DNA of 38,257 bases from Rhodoferax sp. (GTDB lineage Bacteria > Pseudomonadota > Gammaproteobacteria > Burkholderiales > Burkholderiaceae_C): assembly GCF_030653815.1 (NCBI RefSeq), contig NZ_JAURYQ010000043.1, positions 1-38,257 on the forward strand, written 5' to 3'. Below the pieces are notes generated by a model. That model did no database searches, was not told the origin of the DNA, and saw only the letters and a list, made by a program, of their open reading frames with translations. Both the position numbers and the translations under genes were made by a program. Below, piece by piece: positions 34,501 through 38,257 of this stretch (positions are counted from its first letter, which is position 1; every line of letters begins with the position of its first letter).

Positions 34501-35967
34501 ATGCAGGAAATTTTTGACCTTCTGATTCGCAACGCCAGCATCGTCGACGGCACGGGAGCGCCCCGTTTCGCGGGCGACATCGGCATTCGTGGCGATCGCA
34601 TCGCGCGCATCGGCGATCTCTCAAAGCTGCGGGGTGCGCTGGAAATCGATCTGGCGGGTCGCATTGCGGCGCCGGGCTTCATCGACGCGCACACCCACGA
34701 CGACCGATTCATGCTGTCCAACCCCGATATGACGCCGAAGGTCAGTCAGGGCGTGACCACGGTGATCGGCGGCAACTGCGGCGTCTCGCTGGCGCCCATG
34801 CCGCGCCCGATTCCAGACCCCGTCACGCCGCCGCTGAACCTGCTCGACGGCGAGGGCGAGTGGTTCCGTTTCCCCAGTTTTGCCGCTTACCTGGATGCGC
34901 TGCGCAGCGCACCGGCCGCCACCAACTGCGCCATGCTGGTGGGTCACACCACCTTGCGCGTGGCCACCATGGATGACCTGACGCAGCCAGCGACGGCGGC
35001 CGAAATTGACGCCATGCGCGAACTGGTCGATGCGGCCATGCGCGCCGGCGCCATTGGTGTGTCCACCGGGCTTTTTTATGAGCCGGCGATTGCCGCGCCC
35101 ACAGAGGAGATCATCGAGATCTGCCGCCCGCTCAAGGAATTCAACGGCCTGTACTGCACCCATATGCGCGACGAAGCCGACCGGGTGATCGACTCGCTGG
35201 AGGAAAGCTTTCGCATCGGCCGCGAGGTCGGGGTGCCGGTGGTGATCTCGCACCACAAACTGGTGGGGCAGGCGAATTACGGTCGCTCCGGGGAGACGCT
35301 GGCCTTCATCGAAAAAAACATGGCCAAGCAGCCGATCTGCCTGGACTGCTATCCCTACACCGCCGGCTCCACCATCCTGTCCGCCGACCGCGCGGCCACT
35401 GCCACACGGGTCATTGTCAGTTGGTCGAAAGCGCTGCCCGAGTATGCCGGCCAGGATCTGGCCGACATCGCGCAAAAGATGGGGGTCTCCCAGGACGAGG
35501 CAGTGCAGCGCCTGCTGCCTGCCGGCGCGATCTACTTCCGCATGGACGAAGCCGATGTGCAGCGCATTTTGAAGTTCGATCAGACCATGATTGGCTCCGA
35601 CGGCCTGCCGCATGACTCGGCACCGCATCCGCGCCTGTGGGGCAGCTTTGCCCGTGTGCTGGGCCACTATGGCCGCCTGCTCGGGCTGTTCCCGCTGGAG
35701 ACAGCGGTGCACAAGATGACCGGGCTGACGGCGAAGAACTTTGGCCTGAAAGACCGGGGTGTGCTCAAGGAGGGGGCCTACGCCGATTTGACCCTGTTCA
35801 ACGCCGACACGGTGGATGAGGTCGCCACCTATGAAAAGCCGATTGCGCCGGCACGCGGCATCGACACGGTGATCGTCAATGGTGCCGTGGTCTGGCGCGA
35901 TGGCCGTTCGACCGGCGCGCGGCCCGGGCGGGTACTGGCACGTGAAACGCAAGAAACGGAGAATTAA
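34501..35967 (+). CDS. N-acyl-D-amino-acid deacylase (D-aminoacylase), copy 2
   Basis: A 488-residue amidohydrolase paralogous to the product of 29217-30656 and collinear with it. It keeps DAHTHDD, GGNCGVS, CTHMRDE, SHHK and GSDGLPHD with the same metal ligands. Differences cluster in the 240-275 loop (KLVGQANYGRSGE versus KVQEVANFGRSVE), around 295-303 (ADRAATATR versus VNRLRGAKR) and at the C-terminal tail. These are candidate specificity changes. Synonymous differences are frequent, so the duplication is not recent. It is next to the second DSD1-family gene, one base away. Confidence 0.9.
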   Translation: MQEIFDLLIRNASIVDGTGAPRFAGDIGIRGDRIARIGDLSKLRGALEIDLAGRIAAPGFIDAHTHDDRFMLSNPDMTPKVSQGVTTVIGGNCGVSLAPMPRPIPDPVTPPLNLLDGEGEWFRFPSFAAYLDALRSAPAATNCAMLVGHTTLRVATMDDLTQPATAAEIDAMRELVDAAMRAGAIGVSTGLFYEPAIAAPTEEIIEICRPLKEFNGLYCTHMRDEADRVIDSLEESFRIGREVGVPVVISHHKLVGQANYGRSGETLAFIEKNMAKQPICLDCYPYTAGSTILSADRAATATRVIVSWSKALPEYAGQDLADIAQKMGVSQDEAVQRLLPAGAIYFRMDEADVQRILKFDQTMIGSDGLPHDSAPHPRLWGSFARVLGHYGRLLGLFPLETAVHKMTGLTAKNFGLKDRGVLKEGAYADLTLFNADTVDEVATYEKPIAPARGIDTVIVNGAVVWRDGRSTGARPGRVLARETQETEN

Positions 35968-35968
35968 G

Positions 35969-37108
35969 ATGTCAAAACAACTTCTGGAACAACTGCAGAC
36001 ACCGGCGCTGATTCTTGATGAGGCCCGGATGGACCGCAACATCGAACGCATGCGCAGTCAGATGCGTCGTCTCGGGGTCTCATTCCGCCCGCACGTCAAG
36101 ACCAACAAGTGCATCGACGTGGCGCGCCGGTTCATGGAAACACCCGAAGGCCCGATCACGGTCTCCACCCTGCTGGAGGCCGATTACTTCGCGGCGCACG
36201 GTGTCAAGGACATCCTGTATGCCGTCTGCATTGCGCCCAATAAACTGGACCATGTGATGGCCCTGCAGGACAAGGGCGTGCGGCTATCGATTCTGCTGGA
36301 CAGCATGGAGACGGCGCGGCTGCTGGTTGAACGAGCTAAGCTCGCGCAGCGTAGCTTCGACGTCCTGATCGAGGTTGATTCGGACGGTCACCGTTCGGGC
36401 GTGGCGCCCGACGCGGACGAACTGGTCGAAATTGGTCGCTTCCTCGAGGAAAACGGCATCGTGGTGAAAGGGGTGCTGACCCATGCTGGCAGCTCCTACG
36501 ACTGTGCGTCCGTCGAGGCGATCCGCGCCATGGCCGAGCAGGAGCGGGCCGCGGTCGTCCATGCGGCGCAGCGCCTGCGCGCGGCCGGCCTGGCGTGCCC
36601 GGTGGTCAGCGTGGGCTCGACACCGACCGCGCTGTTCGCCGAACAGTTGGAGGGCGTGACGGAGGTGCGGGCCGGCGTGTTTGTCTTCTTCGATCTCGTG
36701 ATGGCCGGCCTGAATGTCTGCCGGGTGGACGACATCGCCTTGTCGGTGCTGGCCACGGTGATCGGGCACCAGCGCGAAAAAGGCTGGACCATTCTCGATG
36801 CCGGCTGGATGGCCATGTCGCGCGACCGTGGCACGGCCAAGCAGGCGGTGGACCAGGGCTATGGCATCGTCTGTGACCTTGATGGACGGCCGTTGGACGA
36901 CTTCATTCTGGTGGGTGCCAATCAGGAGCACGGCATCATGGCGCACCGCTCCGGCAAGACGGACCCGGCGCTGCATCTGCCGGTCGGCACCCAGGTCCGG
37001 ATCCTGCCCAACCATGCCTGCCCCACCGCAGCGCAGTATCCCAGCTACAAGGTGCTGGGAGCCGATCACGAGATCACTGCGACCTGGCCGCGTTTCAGCG
37101 GCTGGTAA
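35969..37108 (+). CDS. DSD1-family PLP enzyme with His-x-Cys metal site (D-serine dehydratase-like)
   Basis: Fold-type III PLP enzyme of 379 residues. The PLP lysine is Lys44 in RPHVKTNK, where the usual second histidine of RPHxKTHK is Asn46. The C-terminal metal motif PNHACPT gives His349 and Cys351, the zinc pattern of eukaryotic and bacterial D-serine dehydratases (Dsd1). I therefore predict beta-elimination from a D-hydroxy amino acid such as D-serine or D-3-hydroxyaspartate. GGAG at 35958-35961 supports the ATG, immediately after the deacylase stop. It is only distantly similar to the PLP enzyme at 28076, so the two were recruited separately. Confidence 0.86.
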   Translation: MSKQLLEQLQTPALILDEARMDRNIERMRSQMRRLGVSFRPHVKTNKCIDVARRFMETPEGPITVSTLLEADYFAAHGVKDILYAVCIAPNKLDHVMALQDKGVRLSILLDSMETARLLVERAKLAQRSFDVLIEVDSDGHRSGVAPDADELVEIGRFLEENGIVVKGVLTHAGSSYDCASVEAIRAMAEQERAAVVHAAQRLRAAGLACPVVSVGSTPTALFAEQLEGVTEVRAGVFVFFDLVMAGLNVCRVDDIALSVLATVIGHQREKGWTILDAGWMAMSRDRGTAKQAVDQGYGIVCDLDGRPLDDFILVGANQEHGIMAHRSGKTDPALHLPVGTQVRILPNHACPTAAQYPSYKVLGADHEITATWPRFSGW

Positions 37109-37126
37109 AGACAAAAAGGAAACAAC

Positions 37127-38098
37127 ATGCTGGTCATATCTGAGCAGGACGCCCGCGCCCTGGTGAGCGTGGAAGACGCCATCGCCGTCGTTGAGAAATC
37201 TTTCGCCGCCATGGCGCGCGGCTTTGCCCGCAACTACCCGGTCGTGCGCGAGCTGGTGGGCTATCAGGATGCGGTGTATGGCGTCAAGACCGGCTGCGAC
37301 ACCAGTGCCCCCCTGCTTGGCCTCAAGGCGGGTGGTTACTGGCCCCACAACCTGGCCAAGGGCTTGACCAATCACCAGTCCTCGACCGTGCTGTTCGATC
37401 CGGAAACGGGCCGCGCCTCGGCTCTGGTCAGCGCCAACTACCTGACCGGGGTGCGCACCGGCGCGGCCAGTGCCATCGCCACCAAGTACCTGTCACGTCC
37501 GGACAGCAGTGTGCTCGGCATCATCGGCACCGGCGTTCAGTCGGCCTACCAGTTGCGTGCGACGCTGGCTGTGCGCCCCGTTCGCACGGTCTATGCGTGG
37601 GACCCGTCCCCGGAAAACCTCGTGACCTTTGGCCGCACGGTGGCCGAGTTGGGGCTGGCCTATGCGCCGCAAACCGACTGTCAGGCGGTGGCGGCCAACG
37701 CCGACATCCTGATCACCGTGACGCCCTCGCAGCGGGCCCTGGTGGAAAAATCCTGGGTCCGTCCCGGCACCCATATCAGCGCCATGGGCGCCGACACCAA
37801 GGGCAAGCAGGAACTGGAGGCAGCGCTGGTGGCCTGCGCCGCCTTGTTCGTCGATGAGGCGGCGCAGGCCATCACCATCGGCGAATGCCAGCATGCCTTT
37901 AACGCCGGACTGATCACGGAGCAGAGCTTGCGCGGCAGCCTCGGCGCGGTCATCGCCGGCCTCTGCGAGGGGCGACGCAGCGCACAGGAAATCACCCTGT
38001 TCGATGGCACCGGCGTGGCCTTGCAGGATCTGGTGGTGGCCGATCTGGCCGTGCGCCTGGCCGCAGAGCGGGGCCTGGGCTGCCGCGTCGCGTATTGA
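37127..38098 (+). CDS. Ornithine cyclodeaminase/mu-crystallin-family imine reductase
   Basis: A 323-residue NAD(P)-dependent enzyme of the OCD/mu-crystallin family. Lys67 in LGLKAGGYWP and Arg110-Thr111-Gly112 (GVRTGAAS) are the substrate-site residues. The cofactor motif GIIGTGVQ is at 131-138, and DGTGVALQDL closes the protein. Family members reduce cyclic or linear imines (pyrroline carboxylate, alanine dehydrogenase of archaea, iminosuccinate reductase BhcD). Being directly after a predicted D-hydroxy-amino-acid dehydratase, it could capture the imine intermediate as an L-amino acid. The specific substrate is inferred only from context. Confidence 0.88.
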   Translation: MLVISEQDARALVSVEDAIAVVEKSFAAMARGFARNYPVVRELVGYQDAVYGVKTGCDTSAPLLGLKAGGYWPHNLAKGLTNHQSSTVLFDPETGRASALVSANYLTGVRTGAASAIATKYLSRPDSSVLGIIGTGVQSAYQLRATLAVRPVRTVYAWDPSPENLVTFGRTVAELGLAYAPQTDCQAVAANADILITVTPSQRALVEKSWVRPGTHISAMGADTKGKQELEAALVACAALFVDEAAQAITIGECQHAFNAGLITEQSLRGSLGAVIAGLCEGRRSAQEITLFDGTGVALQDLVVADLAVRLAAERGLGCRVAY

Positions 38099-38116
38099 TC
38101 GGTGGCGCTGCACATG

Positions 38117-38155
38117 ATGCCCGCCTCCCTGCTCAAGGCGAGCGTGACGAATTAA
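38117..38155 (+). pseudogene. 3'-terminal remnant of a GntR regulator gene (13 codons including stop)
   Basis: Encodes MPASLLKASVTN and a stop, identical to the C-terminus of the regulator at 103-867. No other part of the regulator is present upstream. Instead the ornithine-cyclodeaminase-family gene ends 18 bases before, in the same frame. This marks the exact junction where homology to the left end begins. Confidence 0.8.
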
Positions 38156-38172
38156 TTATTGTGGAGCCTGCA

Positions 38173-38257
38173 TTGCAAAAGAGTACTCATTTTTTCTTCA
38201 AATTGCTCGAACTGCTGATCGTGGTGTGCATGGTTGCCATGGTGATCATGGTGTTCG
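38173..38257 (+). CDS. TRAP transporter small permease (DctQ-like), N-terminal fragment
   Basis: Mirror copy of the fragment at 1-85, running off the right edge. TTG at 38173 with GGAG at 38163-38166 is the favoured start. The visible 28 codons encode a short polar N-terminus and the first membrane helix (LLIVVCMVAMVIMVF). If the contig is real at this end, another TRAP transporter gene follows the imine reductase gene. Confidence 0.6.
   Translation, partial: MQKSTHFFFKLLELLIVVCMVAMVIMVF

Larger units (their letters stand above)
38117..38257. repeat. Right copy of the perfect 141-bp terminal inverted repeat
   Basis: This is the reverse complement of 1-141 without mismatch. It contains the regulator remnant, the GGAG ribosome site and the start of an outward-reading TRAP small permease gene. 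Confidence 0.97.

Noticed and set aside
32772..34721. Long minus-strand open frame of about 649 codons
   Set aside because: It is antisense to the class II aldolase and hydroxyacid dehydrogenase genes, with low-complexity composition and no recognisable motif.
28076..38098. The full beta-hydroxyaspartate cycle (BhcABCD)
   Set aside because: Only BhcC-fold and BhcD-family members are present. No aspartate-glyoxylate aminotransferase (BhcA) or fold-type II dehydratase (BhcB) is visible.

Overview
This GC-rich window (except for a few AT-rich intergenic stretches) reads as betaproteobacterial chromosome, most like a Comamonadaceae-type heterotroph. That assignment rests on gene content: TRAP and Bug-type receptors, many acid-sugar dehydrogenases and FCD-type GntR regulators. 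It is not based on any marker gene. No rRNA, tRNA, transposase, phage gene or CRISPR array is visible. One GntR gene at the left is on the minus strand. The other 35 complete genes all point right, mostly with overlaps or short gaps, so the window is one long catabolic array.

Layout. (1) 103-6707: a DgoR-like regulator divergent from an L-arabonate/D-galactonate-type dehydratase of the IlvD/Edd family, a D-2-hydroxyacid dehydrogenase, DgoK, DgoA and an aldehyde dehydrogenase. This looks like a De Ley-Doudoroff type route for an aldonate such as D-galactonate, ending in pyruvate and glyceraldehyde 3-phosphate. (2) 6730-15148: four-carbon acid sugar catabolism: DenD, a DctPQM TRAP transporter, a GntR regulator, then LtnD-OtnK-OtnC-OtnI. 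D-erythronate and L-threonate are predicted to be oxidised, isomerised, phosphorylated and decarboxylated to dihydroxyacetone phosphate. (3) 15196-18409: three orphan oxidoreductases (beta-hydroxyacid dehydrogenase-like, aldehyde dehydrogenase, SDR). (4) 18600-28031: a dipeptide/oligopeptide-family ABC importer (SBP-D-F-B-C) followed by two 2-hydroxyacid dehydrogenases, an unrecognised 406-residue protein and a uronate-dehydrogenase-like enzyme. (5) 28076-38098: two N-acyl-D-amino-acid deacylases, two DSD1/D-threonine-aldolase-fold PLP enzymes with different metal ligands, a LysR regulator, an orphan Bug receptor, a class II aldolase, another beta-hydroxyacid dehydrogenase and an ornithine-cyclodeaminase-family reductase. 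I infer release of a D-amino acid (perhaps a beta-hydroxy one) from an N-acyl form and its cleavage, dehydration and reduction.

The two ends of the window are a perfect 141-bp inverted repeat. It carries the last 13 codons (including stop) of the GntR gene and the start of a TRAP small permease gene reading outward at each end. The length equals the largest default k-mer of the MEGAHIT assembler, so the contig probably stops where both flanks enter one longer repeated TRAP locus. Twelve of the 36 complete genes encode NAD(P)-type dehydrogenases or reductases. The least explained parts are the 406-residue protein, the duplicated deacylase/PLP-enzyme module and the oxidoreductase trio.
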